A stretch of DNA of 36,010 nucleotides from Bacteroidaceae bacterium (GCA_024398665.1 JAKSIS010000023.1:1-36010), one strand, 5' to 3'; numbered from the stretch's first letter, positions 6,601 to 15,316 are shown. Translations and numbers: made by a program. Notes: generated from the letters alone by a model not told the origin.

Positions 6601-6636
6601 GAAGACGGCCCGGAAGGTCGTCTTCTTTTGTTTTTT
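6601..6636 (+). terminator. Rho-independent terminator after ino1
   Basis: GAAGACGGCC (6601-6610) pairs with GGTCGTCTTC (6616-6625) with one G-U pair around a 5-nt loop. TTTTGTTTTTT (6626-6636) follows. It lies 21 bases past the ino1 stop and separates it from the arginine operon. Confidence 0.9.
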
Positions 6637-6646
6637 GATATTTTTT

Positions 6647-6668
6647 GCATATTTATTTTGGTATATGC
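6647..6668. promoter_or_regulatory. Inverted repeat upstream of argR, possible operator
   Basis: GCATAT (6647-6652) and ATATGC (6663-6668) form an inverted repeat with a 10-bp AT-rich spacer, ending next to the putative -33 element of argR. Its spacing and AT-rich composition would suit a dimeric repressor, and autoregulation by ArgR is plausible. It does not match the E. coli ARG box closely. Confidence 0.35.
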
Positions 6669-6701
6669 TTGTATAATCAAAAGATAAAATATGTAATTTT
6701 G
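6669..6701 (+). promoter_or_regulatory. Promoter of the arginine operon
   Basis: TTG (6669-6671), a 22-base spacer, and TAATTTTG (6694-6701) resemble the Bacteroidetes promoter, with a perfect -7 box. The argR ATG is 27 bases further. Confidence 0.65.
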
Positions 6702-6728
6702 CGCCGACAATGAGAATATTTATACAAT

Positions 6729-7211
6729 ATGAAAAATAAGAACAGTCGTTTGGAGGCTATCCGTCTCATTATCTCCGAGCAGGATGTGAAGAATCAGGAC
6801 CAGCTGCTTCAGATTCTGACAGCAAAGGGTTACTCAGTTACTCAGGCCACTCTTTCACGTGATTTGAAGAAGATGAAGATTTCAAAGGTTGCAAACACCT
6901 ATGGTGACTATCTGTACGTGTTGCCCAACCATGCACTTCTGCAGAAGAAGGCCATCACTTCAAGCATTGATGAAGGCAGCACCCTTCAGCCCCGCTACGG
7001 TTTCGTCTCACTGAACTTTTCAGGCAACATGGCAGTCATCAAGACCAAGCCCGGCTATGCCAGCAGTCTTGCTTATGACATTGACAACCATGCCCTTCCC
7101 GGTGTGCTTGGAACCATTGCAGGAGACGACACCCTGCTTGTGGTTCTTGCCGAGGGTGCCAACAGGATGGAGATAAAACGTCTGCTGGAACCTATAATCA
7201 TTTCGATGTAA
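6729..7211 (+). CDS. argR: Arginine repressor
   Basis: This 160-residue protein is ArgR, the arginine-responsive regulator of arginine genes. The N-terminal winged helix carries the signature [16 protein letters not shown] (about residues 38-53). The C-terminal hexamerisation and arginine-binding domain carries [16 protein letters not shown], whose Asp-Asp pair contacts arginine in homologues. Length and domain order are normal. It is the first gene of a co-directional run with the GNAT gene, argG, argC and argD, so it probably controls its own operon; an inverted repeat sits just upstream of its promoter. Confidence 0.96.
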   Translation: MKNKNSRLEAIRLIISEQDVKNQDQLLQILTAKGYSVTQATLSRDLKKMKISKVANTYGDYLYVLPNHALLQKKAITSSIDEGSTLQPRYGFVSLNFSGNMAVIKTKPGYASSLAYDIDNHALPGVLGTIAGDDTLLVVLAEGANRMEIKRLLEPIIISM

Positions 7212-7227
7212 TCATTTCATAAAAGAT

Positions 7228-7833
7228 ATGGAAGAGGAAATAGTGGTAATGGTTGCCGATGAGTCACATGAAAAGTATGTTGACACCATCCTGGAAACCA
7301 TATCTGATGCCGCAAAAGTACGTGGAACGGGCATTGCCAAGCGTACCCATGAATACATTACCAAGAAAATGCGTGAAGCCAAGGCTGTGATTGCCCTGAA
7401 GGGTGACCGCTTTGTAGGTTTCAGTTACATTGAAACATGGCAGAACAAGAAGTACGTGACCACATCGGGCCTTATTGTGCATCCTGATTTCCGCGGACTG
7501 GGCGTTTCAAAGAGAATCAAGGACATGACATTCACGCTGGCCCGCATGCGCTGGCCGCACGCAAAGATTTTCTCACTGACAAGCGGCGCCGCCGTAATGG
7601 CCATGAACACCCGCCTTGGATACAAGCCTGTCACGTTTGCGGAACTTACTGAAGATGAGTCTTTCTGGAAGGGCTGCGAAGGCTGTGTGAACGTGGATGT
7701 CCTGCATCGTACCGGACGCAAGTACTGCATATGCACGGGCATGCTCTATGATCCAGAGGAGTATCTGCCGGCAAAGATTCCAGCCGATGTTCTGAAGAGG
7801 ATAAGTGAAATTGAAGGAAAAACAATAGAATAA
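7228..7833 (+). CDS. GNAT acyltransferase, likely N-acylglutamate synthase
   Basis: This 201-residue GNAT-fold protein has the acyl-CoA pyrophosphate loop in VHPDFRGLGVSKRI (about residues 89-102), where R/Q-x-x-G-x-G is represented by RGLGVS, and a C-terminal acceptor-side region rich in Cys. It starts 16 bases after argR and stops one base before argG, so it is almost certainly co-translated with arginine genes. Bacteroides make arginine through N-succinylated intermediates and lack a classical ArgA. The homologous gene at this locus has been proposed as the N-succinylglutamate (or N-acetylglutamate) synthase. The GNAT call is firm; the pathway step is inferred from context, and the acyl donor cannot be read from the sequence. 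Confidence 0.85.
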   Translation: MEEEIVVMVADESHEKYVDTILETISDAAKVRGTGIAKRTHEYITKKMREAKAVIALKGDRFVGFSYIETWQNKKYVTTSGLIVHPDFRGLGVSKRIKDMTFTLARMRWPHAKIFSLTSGAAVMAMNTRLGYKPVTFAELTEDESFWKGCEGCVNVDVLHRTGRKYCICTGMLYDPEEYLPAKIPADVLKRISEIEGKTIE

Positions 7834-7834
7834 G

Positions 7835-9037
7835 ATGGCAAAGAAGAAAGTTGTGGTTGCCTTTTCAGGCGGCCTGGACACAAGCTATAATGTGATGTAT
7901 CTGACCCGTGAAATGGGTTATGAGGTATATGCCGCATGCGCCAACACCGGCGGTTTCAGCCCCGAACAGCTCAAGACCAATGAAGAGAACGCATACCGTC
8001 TGGGCGCAGTGAAATACGTCACTCTGGACGTCACGAAAGAGTATTATGAAAAGTCATTGAAGTACATGGTCTACGGCAATGTGCTGCGTAACAACTGCTA
8101 TCCCATATCGGTGTCATCGGAACGCATATTCCAGGCACTCGCCATTGCGCGCTACGCCAAGGAGATAGGGGCCGATGCCATTGCACACGGAAGCACCGGA
8201 GCCGGCAATGACCAGATACGTTTCGACATGACTTTCCAGGTCATGACACCCGGAGTCGAGATAATCACCCTTACACGTGACCGCAATCTGAGCCGTAAGG
8301 AGGAGATTGACTATCTGAATGCCAACGGATTCAGCGCCGATTTCGCCAAACTGAAGTATTCCTACAATGTGGGAATATGGGGCACATCGATCTGCGGTGG
8401 CGAGATTCTGGATTCCAAGCAGGGACTGCCTGAAAGCGCCTACCTGAAGCATCCTACCCGCCAGGGCAGCGAGATTCTGAGTCTGGGCTTTGAGAAGGGC
8501 GAACTGACAGCAGTGAACGGAGAGCATTTCGATGACCATATCAAGGCAATCCAGGCCGTTGAGAAAATAGGTGCCGCCTATGCAATAGGACGTGACTGCC
8601 ATGTCGGTGACACGATTATAGGAATAAAGGGACGTGTTGGTTTTGAGGCTGCCGCCCCCATGCTGATCATAGCTGCGCACCGCTTCCTTGAAAAGTATAC
8701 GCTGAGCAAGTGGCAGCAGTACTGGAAGGACCAGGTGTCCAACTGGTACGGAATGTTCCTGCATGAATCACAGTACCTGGAGCCTGTGATGCCTGACATT
8801 GAGGCCATGCTTGCAAGTTCACAGCGCAACGTGAACGGTACGGTCACTCTGGAACTGCGTCCGTACAGTTTCCAGACCGTTGGCTGCGACACCCCGGATG
8901 ACCTGGTGCACAACAAACTGGGCGAATACGGTGAAGGTGCCAAGGCATGGACCGCCGATGACGCCAAGGGATTCATAAAGATAACATCGACTCCGCTGCG
9001 CGCATACTACAGCGTGCATCCGGACGAGGAAAGATAA
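7835..9037 (+). CDS. argG: Argininosuccinate synthase
   Basis: This 400-residue enzyme joins citrulline and aspartate with ATP to make argininosuccinate, the penultimate arginine step, in the cytoplasm. The N-type ATP pyrophosphatase loop FSGGLDTS occupies residues 10-17. Conserved GSTGAGNDQIRF binds citrulline/aspartate, and the block EGKGRVGFEAA-like GIKGRVGFEAAAPM lies in the second half. Length is normal for the family. It is separated from the preceding gene by one base and from argC by four, so the operon is tightly coupled. Confidence 0.97.
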   Translation: MAKKKVVVAFSGGLDTSYNVMYLTREMGYEVYAACANTGGFSPEQLKTNEENAYRLGAVKYVTLDVTKEYYEKSLKYMVYGNVLRNNCYPISVSSERIFQALAIARYAKEIGADAIAHGSTGAGNDQIRFDMTFQVMTPGVEIITLTRDRNLSRKEEIDYLNANGFSADFAKLKYSYNVGIWGTSICGGEILDSKQGLPESAYLKHPTRQGSEILSLGFEKGELTAVNGEHFDDHIKAIQAVEKIGAAYAIGRDCHVGDTIIGIKGRVGFEAAAPMLIIAAHRFLEKYTLSKWQQYWKDQVSNWYGMFLHESQYLEPVMPDIEAMLASSQRNVNGTVTLELRPYSFQTVGCDTPDDLVHNKLGEYGEGAKAWTADDAKGFIKITSTPLRAYYSVHPDEER

Positions 9038-9041
9038 TGAA

Positions 9042-10010
9042 ATGATAAAGGTAGGAATCATAGGTGGCGCGGGCTACACGGCAGGCGAACTGATACGCAT
9101 ACTGCTGAACCATCCTGACGCCGAGATTGTGTTCGTAAACAGCAGCAGCAACGCCGGCAACAGGCTGAGCGCCGTTCATGAGGGCCTGATAGGTGAGACC
9201 GATATGGTTTTCACGGACCAGCTGCCTCTTGACACCATTGACGTGCTGTTCTTCTGCACCGCACATGGTGACACCCGCAAGTTCATGGAAGCCAACACGC
9301 TTCCTGAAGGGCTGAAAGTTATAGACCTTTCAATGGACTACCGTCTGGAGGCCGATGACAACCCGTTCATATACGGACTGCCGGAACTTAACCGCCGTGC
9401 CATCTGCAAGAGTCAGTATGTGGCCAACCCCGGCTGTTTCGCAACGGCAATCCAGCTGGCACTGCTGCCTCTGGCACGTAACCTGATGCTGAACGATGAC
9501 GTTTATGTCAATGCCATCACCGGTTCGACAGGTGCAGGTGTAAAGCCGGGCGCAACGACCCATTTCAGCTGGCGCAACAACAACCTGAGCATATACAAGC
9601 CGTTCACGCACCAGCACCTGCCTGAAATCATCCAGTCGCTGAAACATCTTCAGAGCAGTTTTGACCACGACATAAACTTCATACCGTACCGCGGCGATTT
9701 CGCACGCGGAATTTTCGCGACTGCAGTTGTGAGGAATGCCGTAGCGATTGAAGAACTGTACAGCATTTACCGTGACTATTATGAGGCCGATTCATTCGTG
9801 CACGTTGTCGAGGAGCAGATTGACCTGAAACAGGTAGTCAACACCAACAAGTGTCTGCTGCACCTTGAGAAGCACGGTGACAAGCTGCTGGTGGTTTCCT
9901 GCATTGACAATCTGCTTAAGGGAGCCAGCGGCACGGCAGTCCATAACATGAACCTTTTGTTCAATCTTAAGGAGACGACCGGTCTGATACTTAAGCCTTC
10001 CGGTTTTTAA
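9042..10010 (+). CDS. argC: N-acyl-gamma-glutamyl-phosphate reductase
   Basis: This 322-residue NADPH-dependent reductase converts N-acyl-glutamyl phosphate to the semialdehyde. The dinucleotide loop GIIGGAGYTAGEL is at residues 5-17, and the catalytic cysteine is C132 in VANPGCFATA. The block FIPYRGDFARGIFATA near residue 213 matches the conserved family ending H-V/I-P-x-x-x-x-x-R-G. In this lineage the acyl group is probably succinyl. It lies between argG and argD with gaps of four and three bases. Confidence 0.96.
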   Translation: MIKVGIIGGAGYTAGELIRILLNHPDAEIVFVNSSSNAGNRLSAVHEGLIGETDMVFTDQLPLDTIDVLFFCTAHGDTRKFMEANTLPEGLKVIDLSMDYRLEADDNPFIYGLPELNRRAICKSQYVANPGCFATAIQLALLPLARNLMLNDDVYVNAITGSTGAGVKPGATTHFSWRNNNLSIYKPFTHQHLPEIIQSLKHLQSSFDHDINFIPYRGDFARGIFATAVVRNAVAIEELYSIYRDYYEADSFVHVVEEQIDLKQVVNTNKCLLHLEKHGDKLLVVSCIDNLLKGASGTAVHNMNLLFNLKETTGLILKPSGF

Positions 10011-10013
10011 ACG

Positions 10014-11141
10014 ATGAACTTATTTGAAGTATACAGCCTGTTCCCGGTGAACATTGTCAGGGGACAGGGTCAGAAAGTGTGGGATGAGAGCGGTCAGGAA
10101 TATCTTGACCTTTACGGAGGACACGCAGTCATAAGCATAGGACATGCACATCCTCATTATGTCGATGCCGTGAGCCGTCAGGTTGCGACACTGGGCTTCT
10201 ATTCGAATTCAGTCATCAACAGGCTGCAGCAGAATTTCGCTGAGCGCCTGGGCAGGGCATCGGGCTATGAGGACTACAGCTTCTTCATGATAAACAGCGG
10301 TGCCGAAGCCAACGAGAACGCACTGAAACTGGCATCGTTCCATACCGGCCGCAGCCGTGTGCTGTCCCTCAGGAAGGCTTTTCACGGGCGCACATCACTG
10401 GCTGTCGAGGTTACTGACAATCCTAAGATCATAGCTCCAATCAACGCCAACAACCATGTGACATATCTGCCCTGGAATGATCTTGAGGCCGCAAAGGCTG
10501 AACTTTCAAAGGGCGATGTGGCCGCACTGATAATTGAAGGCATACAGGGCGTGGGAGGCATTCAGGTTCCCACTGACGGATACATGCAGGGACTGCGTGA
10601 GGCCTGCACCGCAAACGGAACGGTCATGATTCTGGACGAAATCCAGTGCGGATACGGCCGCAGCGGCAAGTTCTTCGCCCACCAGTACAACGGCATACGT
10701 CCGGACCTGATAACCGTGGCCAAGGGCATTGCCAACGGTCTGCCATGCGGCGGCCTGCTGATAAGCCCCATGTTCACTCCGGTAGCAGGACAGCTGGGCA
10801 CCACATTCGGCGGCAACCACCTGGCATGTGCCGCAGCAACGGCAGTGCTTGATGTGATTGAACAGGAGCATCTGGTGGAGAACGCGGCTTCAGTGGGTGA
10901 GTATCTGCTTAAGGAACTGCGTGGTATAAAGGGTCCCAAGGATGTGCGCGGCCGCGGCCTGATGATAGGCATGGAGTTCGATGAACCCATTAAGGAACTG
11001 CGCCGCAAGCTGCTGTTCGAAGAGCACATATTCACCGGCGTAAGCGGCACGAACGTGATACGTCTGCTCCCGCCGCTGTGTATCAGCAGGCAGGACGCTG
11101 ACCGTTTCCTTGAAAGTTACAGCAAGGTACTTGCACAATAG
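10014..11141 (+). CDS. argD: N-acylornithine aminotransferase
   Basis: This 375-residue class-III PLP aminotransferase transfers an amino group from glutamate to the N-acylglutamate semialdehyde. Landmarks are the cofactor-phosphate block NSGAEANENALKLA (94-107), the Asp of LDEIQCGYGRSG (207-218) that contacts the pyridine nitrogen, and Schiff-base lysine K237 in TVAKGIANGLP. It is somewhat shorter than the roughly 400 residues of E. coli ArgD but intact. It is the last gene of the arginine run; nadK converges on it with only ten bases between stop codons, and no clear terminator is visible. Confidence 0.95.
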   Translation: MNLFEVYSLFPVNIVRGQGQKVWDESGQEYLDLYGGHAVISIGHAHPHYVDAVSRQVATLGFYSNSVINRLQQNFAERLGRASGYEDYSFFMINSGAEANENALKLASFHTGRSRVLSLRKAFHGRTSLAVEVTDNPKIIAPINANNHVTYLPWNDLEAAKAELSKGDVAALIIEGIQGVGGIQVPTDGYMQGLREACTANGTVMILDEIQCGYGRSGKFFAHQYNGIRPDLITVAKGIANGLPCGGLLISPMFTPVAGQLGTTFGGNHLACAAATAVLDVIEQEHLVENAASVGEYLLKELRGIKGPKDVRGRGLMIGMEFDEPIKELRRKLLFEEHIFTGVSGTNVIRLLPPLCISRQDADRFLESYSKVLAQ

Positions 11142-11151
11142 GTATCCGCTC

Positions 11152-12024
11152 TCACTTGCGTGAGTCGGTGCCCCAGAACATTTTCTGCTGCAGGGTGGTG
11201 TAGAAACTGCTGCCCTGCAGTCTTATTATGCTCAAGGTGAAGGGCGCACGGCGTATCTCAAGCGGGGTGTGTTCGTGGCAGCTGAAACTGTTGCCGTCAA
11301 TTGAGATGAGGAAACTGTGGCTGCGGCTGCCCACGTCAAGCCTTATGCTTTCGTTTGCCGACAGGACCAGCGGGCGCATGGTAAGGCTGTGAGGCGCTAC
11401 CGGTGTGAGTACTGTGACGTTGGTTCCCGGAGCGACAATGGGGCCTCCAACGCTCAGGGAGTATGCCGTCGAACCGGTTGACGTGGCTATTACCAGTCCG
11501 TCGGCCTGATATGTGACAAGTTCGCTGCCGCCCACCATCGTGGCTATGGAAATCATTGACGATATGTCATGTTTCAGTATGGCAATGTCATTCAGGGCAT
11601 ACGGCGTGTGGCCGGACGGCATGCCCTTCATGTCAAGTTCCAGCAGGTGGCGCTTGCGGATTTCATATTTTCCACTGACCAGCATGTCAACAGCATCGGC
11701 CATCTTGTCCACGGTGACATCGGCCAGAAAACCGAGACGCCCGGTGTTGATGCCTATCATTGGAATGCCCATGCGGCCCACGCGTGCGGCGGTGCGCAGG
11801 AACGTTCCGTCACCGCCAATGCTTATGACTGCATCGGCCTGGAAACTGTCATCGGAAATGATCATGTCCGATGTGATGTTCCAGCCCATGGTGCCTGTCA
11901 GGAAACTGTAATATGTGCTGTCAATGAGTATTGTGCCGCCCTTCGAGCGGATGAGTTCGAAGAGCTGCTGCTCGCTGCCTGACACCTTTGATGCCGACGG
12001 GTTTCCGAATATTGCAAATCGCAT
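11152..12024 (-). CDS. nadK: NAD kinase
   Basis: This 290-residue enzyme phosphorylates NAD to NADP using ATP or polyphosphate. The diagnostic GGDGT motif lies at residues 70-74, followed by the GINTGRLGFLAD block (94-105). A second substrate loop reads ALNDIAI, where many homologues have NE. The glycine/serine-rich DGLVIATSTGSTAYSLSAGG-type region is present around 175-194. It is read leftward, diverging from pdxJ, and its last bases contain a small CTCAC/GTGAG hairpin. The gene pair nadK/pdxJ is a conserved Bacteroidetes arrangement. Confidence 0.96.
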   Translation of the reverse strand: MRFAIFGNPSASKVSGSEQQLFELIRSKGGTILIDSTYYSFLTGTMGWNITSDMIISDDSFQADAVISIGGDGTFLRTAARVGRMGIPMIGINTGRLGFLADVTVDKMADAVDMLVSGKYEIRKRHLLELDMKGMPSGHTPYALNDIAILKHDISSMISIATMVGGSELVTYQADGLVIATSTGSTAYSLSVGGPIVAPGTNVTVLTPVAPHSLTMRPLVLSANESIRLDVGSRSHSFLISIDGNSFSCHEHTPLEIRRAPFTLSIIRLQGSSFYTTLQQKMFWGTDSRK

Positions 12025-12069
12025 ATGCTATTTTCAGTTTTTTAGCAGAGAGGTGACGCGAAATATTGT

Positions 12070-12077
12070 TACCTTTG
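12070..12077 (+). promoter_or_regulatory. -7 box of the pdxJ-exbB-exbD-tonB operon
   Basis: TACCTTTG, an exact TAnnTTTG match, ends 45 bases before the pdxJ ATG. It faces the nadK -7 box ten bases away. Confidence 0.7.
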
Positions 12078-12086
12078 CTGACTGGG

Positions 12087-12094
12087 CAAAGATA
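12087..12094 (-). promoter_or_regulatory. -7 box of nadK
   Basis: The minus strand reads TATCTTTG, an exact TAnnTTTG match, ending 62 bases before the nadK ATG. The predicted start sites of this and the pdxJ promoter nearly coincide, so the two promoters overlap face to face. Confidence 0.7.
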
Positions 12095-12122
12095 GTTCAT
12101 TTTTCGTGAGAGTAGAGGCATT

Positions 12123-12839
12123 ATGACCAGATTAAGTGTTAATATCAACAAGATAGCCACCCTGCGCAATGCGCGTGGGGGAAATAATCCTGATGTAAGG
12201 AAGACTGCGCTTGACTGTGAAGCCTTCGGTGCGGACGGCATTACCGTGCACCCCAGACCTGACGAACGTCATATCCGTCACCGGGACGTGTTCGATCTTA
12301 AACGTGTTCTGACAACGGAATTCAACATTGAGGGCTATCCTGCGCCTGAATTCATGCAGCTGGTGACACAGATAAAGCCTGCGCAGGTCACATTGGTGCC
12401 TGATTCACCGGACCAGATAACATCAAACCACGGCTGGGACACCAGGGCCAACCTGGATTTCCTTACGGACATCGTATCGGAACTGAGGGAGAACGGAATC
12501 AGGTCTTCCATCTTCGTTGACGCTGATCCCGGGATGGTGGAACTGGCGGCACAGGCCGGGGCTGACAGGGTTGAACTGTACACTGAACCGTATGCATCGG
12601 ACTATGTTTCCAAAAGCCCGCAGATTGCGGTCGCACCATTCGTGGAGGCTGCAAAGAAGGCGCGCGAATGCGGTCTGGGACTGAATGCGGGACATGACCT
12701 GAGCCTGGTGAACCTGGCTTTCCTGAAGAGAAGCATACCATGGCTGGATGAAGTTTCTATAGGTCACGCACTGATCTGTGACGCCCTTTATCTGGGACTT
12801 GAGAGAGCAATAATAGAATACAAAAACTGCATTAAATAG
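12123..12839 (+). CDS. pdxJ: Pyridoxine 5'-phosphate synthase
   Basis: This 238-residue TIM-barrel enzyme condenses 1-deoxyxylulose 5-phosphate with 3-amino-2-oxopropyl phosphate to form pyridoxine phosphate, the last ring-forming step of DXP-dependent vitamin B6 synthesis. The N-terminus [16 protein letters not shown] and the active-site histidine block [17 protein letters not shown] (about 39-55) are diagnostic. [11 protein letters not shown] near residue 193 matches the phosphate-binding C-terminal segment. Three bases separate it from exbB, so transcription with the TonB-energising genes is likely, although the functions are unrelated. Confidence 0.96.
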   Translation: MTRLSVNINKIATLRNARGGNNPDVRKTALDCEAFGADGITVHPRPDERHIRHRDVFDLKRVLTTEFNIEGYPAPEFMQLVTQIKPAQVTLVPDSPDQITSNHGWDTRANLDFLTDIVSELRENGIRSSIFVDADPGMVELAAQAGADRVELYTEPYASDYVSKSPQIAVAPFVEAAKKARECGLGLNAGHDLSLVNLAFLKRSIPWLDEVSIGHALICDALYLGLERAIIEYKNCIK

Positions 12840-12842
12840 AAT

Positions 12843-13544
12843 ATGTTCCTACAAACGACACTTGCGCAGGCACTTGGTGACACTATATCACAGAGCCAGG
12901 TCGCCGTACAGCTGGCCGGGGACACGGCCGGAAAGATGAACCTGTTTGAAATGGCCATGAAGGGCGGATGGATAATGATTGTCCTGCTGCTGCTCTCCAT
13001 TCTGTGTTTCTACATTTTCTTTAACCGTCTTGCCGTTTACAGGAAGGCTTCAATCAAGGATCCCAGTTTCATGGACCGCATCAAGGACTACATGAAGAAC
13101 GGTGAGACCAGGTCTGCGGTAATTTTCTGTCAGGCAACCGCATCACCCCTGAGCCGGATTGTGGAGAAGGGCATAGGACTCATTGACCATGATGCCAAGG
13201 ATATCCAGACCGGTATGGAGAATGCCGCAAACATAGAAATAGCCAAACTGGAAAAGGGCCTGTCAGGCATGTCTACAATAGCCAGCGCCGCACCTATGAT
13301 AGGTTTCCTTGGGACGGTGATAGGTATGGTCCGCGCATTCTGGGAAATGTCCAATGCCGGCAACAACATTGATGTCTCGCTGCTGTCAGGAGGCATTTAT
13401 GAAGCCATGATAACCACAGTGGGCGGTCTGATTGTGGGTATCATAGCCCTGTTCGCATACAACTATCTGGTGTCACGCGTTGACGCCATAACCAATGAGA
13501 TGGAGTCTTTCATCCAGGATTTCACCGTAAACTTGGGCAAGTGA
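12843..13544 (+). CDS. exbB: ExbB/TolQ-type proton channel subunit
   Basis: This 233-residue inner-membrane protein belongs to the MotA/TolQ/ExbB family, which with ExbD uses the proton gradient to drive TonB. It has a first membrane helix at about residues 40-62, a cytoplasmic loop, and two further helices around 140-160 and 173-195. The conserved stretch APMIGFLGTVIGMVRAFW and the TTVGGLIVGIIALFAYN helix are typical. The N-terminal extension before the first helix is common in Bacteroidetes members. It is followed by exbD after one base and by a tonB-like gene, giving a full energising set. Confidence 0.93.
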   Translation: MFLQTTLAQALGDTISQSQVAVQLAGDTAGKMNLFEMAMKGGWIMIVLLLLSILCFYIFFNRLAVYRKASIKDPSFMDRIKDYMKNGETRSAVIFCQATASPLSRIVEKGIGLIDHDAKDIQTGMENAANIEIAKLEKGLSGMSTIASAAPMIGFLGTVIGMVRAFWEMSNAGNNIDVSLLSGGIYEAMITTVGGLIVGIIALFAYNYLVSRVDAITNEMESFIQDFTVNLGK

Positions 13545-13545
13545 T

Positions 13546-13959
13546 ATGCTGAAACGCAAGAACAAAATATCACCGCAGTTCAGTATGTCGTCAATGACTG
13601 ACATAATTTTCCTGCTGCTGATATTCTTCATGATAACGTCGACCATGGTCAGCCCCAATGCCATCAAGGTGCTGCTGCCGCAGTCTTCGCAGCAGACATC
13701 GGCCAAGCCGCTGACCCGTGTCATCATTGACCGTGACCTGAACTATTACACCGCGTTCGGCAACGATGACGAAATGCCCATACTCTTTGAGCAGCTGACT
13801 GATTTCCTCATTGACTGCAGCCAGAAGGAACCTGAAATGTATGTGGCCCTTTATGCCGATGAATCAGTGCCTTACGCTGAAATAGTCAAGGTCCTGAACA
13901 TTGCGAATGAAAACCAGTTCAAGGTGGTTCTGGCAACACGCCGCCCTGACAGAAAATAA
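13546..13959 (+). CDS. exbD: ExbD/TolR biopolymer transport protein
   Basis: This 137-residue protein has a short cytoplasmic N-terminus, one membrane helix (about residues 18-36) and a periplasmic domain. The helix begins SMTDIIFLLLIFFM, and its Asp (residue 19) is the proton-carrying residue known in ExbD/TolR. The C-terminal part, ending VVLATRRPDRK, matches the periplasmic fold. One base separates it from exbB and five from the tonB-like gene. Only one exbD copy is present here. Confidence 0.92.
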   Translation: MLKRKNKISPQFSMSSMTDIIFLLLIFFMITSTMVSPNAIKVLLPQSSQQTSAKPLTRVIIDRDLNYYTAFGNDDEMPILFEQLTDFLIDCSQKEPEMYVALYADESVPYAEIVKVLNIANENQFKVVLATRRPDRK

Positions 13960-13964
13960 GTCCG

Positions 13965-14756
13965 ATGGAAAGGCAGTTCAACATATTCTCACTGCTTTGG
14001 ACGGTGCTTCTGCATATCCTTGTCCTGTTGCTGCTGTGGTTGATATGCTTTGACATACCGCGGCCCCAGGAAGAGAGCGGCGTGCCTGTAATGCTGGGGA
14101 ATATGGGCAATCCGGACACCGACTATGAGTTCACTGAGGTCATATCGGCACCGGCACCGGCCGCCGCTGCAGCCCCCGTTACTCCGGCACCTGTCGCTGA
14201 CCCGGTTATAACGCAGAACATTGAAGAGACTGTAGCCATTGAAACCGGTGAGAAACAGCAGCCGGCCAAACCTGTGGAGACTGTACATCAGCCTACTCCT
14301 GAAGAAATACGCGCCGAGCAGGAACGCAAGGCTCAGGAAGAGGCCAGTAACCTTATGGCCGGCGCATTCGGCCGCAGCAGCGACATGCAGCCTGCAGCAT
14401 CGGCCACAACTGAACCGGTAGCCGGTACGCCCGGTGTTGCGACAGGCAATGCTGCGGAAGGCAGGCCTGCAGGTGTGGGCAACTACGGGACATTTGATCT
14501 GGGCGGACGCGGGATTGACGGCGGACTGCCAAAACCTGTATATGAGAACATCAATGAGGAAGGACGCGTGGTGCTGACCATAACCGTTGACAGTGAGGGC
14601 AAGGTCATAGGCATACAGGTCAACAACCGTACCAATACGGCCGATGCCCAGCTCAGGAAGGCTGCAGCCGATGCAGCCATGAAGGCCCGCTTCCAGCCTA
14701 TTGACGGTGTGGACAACCAGACCGGTACAATCACATATTATTTCAAACTTAAGTGA
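13965..14756 (+). CDS. tonB: TonB-family energy transducer
   Basis: This 263-residue protein has one N-terminal membrane anchor (about 9-29) and a long Pro/Ala/Glu-rich periplasmic linker (about 60-150), partly charged and helical. The C-terminal TonB/TolA domain (about 185-263) contains GRVVLTITVDSEGKVIGIQV and the closing YYFKLK. It would transmit energy from ExbB/ExbD to outer-membrane receptors. A TolA-like role with exbB/exbD acting as tolQ/tolR cannot be excluded, since the C-terminal domain resembles both. Gene order supports one complex. Confidence 0.88.
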   Translation: MERQFNIFSLLWTVLLHILVLLLLWLICFDIPRPQEESGVPVMLGNMGNPDTDYEFTEVISAPAPAAAAAPVTPAPVADPVITQNIEETVAIETGEKQQPAKPVETVHQPTPEEIRAEQERKAQEEASNLMAGAFGRSSDMQPAASATTEPVAGTPGVATGNAAEGRPAGVGNYGTFDLGGRGIDGGLPKPVYENINEEGRVVLTITVDSEGKVIGIQVNNRTNTADAQLRKAAADAAMKARFQPIDGVDNQTGTITYYFKLK

Positions 14757-14767
14757 CGTAATGCCAT

Positions 14768-15316
14768 ATGGTATACATTTTCCTGGCAGAAGGCTTTGAA
14801 GCCATTGAGACCATTACTCCGCTGGACATGCTCATGCGTGCAGGCATTGAGGTCAATACGATTGCAATCGGTGACGAATTCCTGGTGCGCAGCAGCCAGG
14901 GCATTCCAGTCCAGGCCGATGACGTGTTTGAGAACACTGACTTCAGCGACATGGAAATGCTGGTTCTGCCCGGCGGACAGCCTGGTTCTACGAATCTGGC
15001 AAAGGACAGGGAACTGAAGGCTCTGCTCAGGGAAGCCATGGAGAAGGACATACCTGTGGCTGCAATATGCGCCGCTCCGACGGTGCTTGGAAAGCACGGA
15101 CTGCTTGAAGGCCGCCGGGCGACATGCTACCCCGGATGTGAGACTGAACTGAAAGGTGCGCAGTACACGGCCGCTTTCGTTGAGGAGGACGGGAATCTGA
15201 TTACCGCCTGCGGACCGGCCGCTGCGGTTGAGTTTGCGAAGGCCCTTATAAGGAAGCTGCGTGGAGAAGAGGTTGTGGCCTCTGTCTGTGAAAAGATGCA
15301 GTTCCCGCGTGCCTGA
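14768..15316 (+). CDS. DJ-1/PfpI family protein (YajL/ThiJ-like)
   Basis: This 182-residue protein has the DJ-1 fold: LAEGFEAIET with the conserved Glu14, the PGGQPGSTNL block (68-77) and the nucleophile elbow AAICAAPTVLG with Cys101. Members of the YajL branch are reported as chaperones or glyoxalase/deglycase-type stress proteins; the exact reaction is disputed and cannot be read here. It starts 11 bases after the tonB-like gene, and its stop TGA overlaps the recG ATG by one base (TGATG), so the two are translationally coupled. Confidence 0.92.
   Translation: MVYIFLAEGFEAIETITPLDMLMRAGIEVNTIAIGDEFLVRSSQGIPVQADDVFENTDFSDMEMLVLPGGQPGSTNLAKDRELKALLREAMEKDIPVAAICAAPTVLGKHGLLEGRRATCYPGCETELKGAQYTAAFVEEDGNLITACGPAAAVEFAKALIRKLRGEEVVASVCEKMQFPRA

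Noticed and set aside
11141-11175. Small CTCAC/GTGAG hairpin between argD and nadK as bidirectional terminator
   Set aside because: Five-base stem without a T run on either strand, lying inside the nadK end. Too weak to call.
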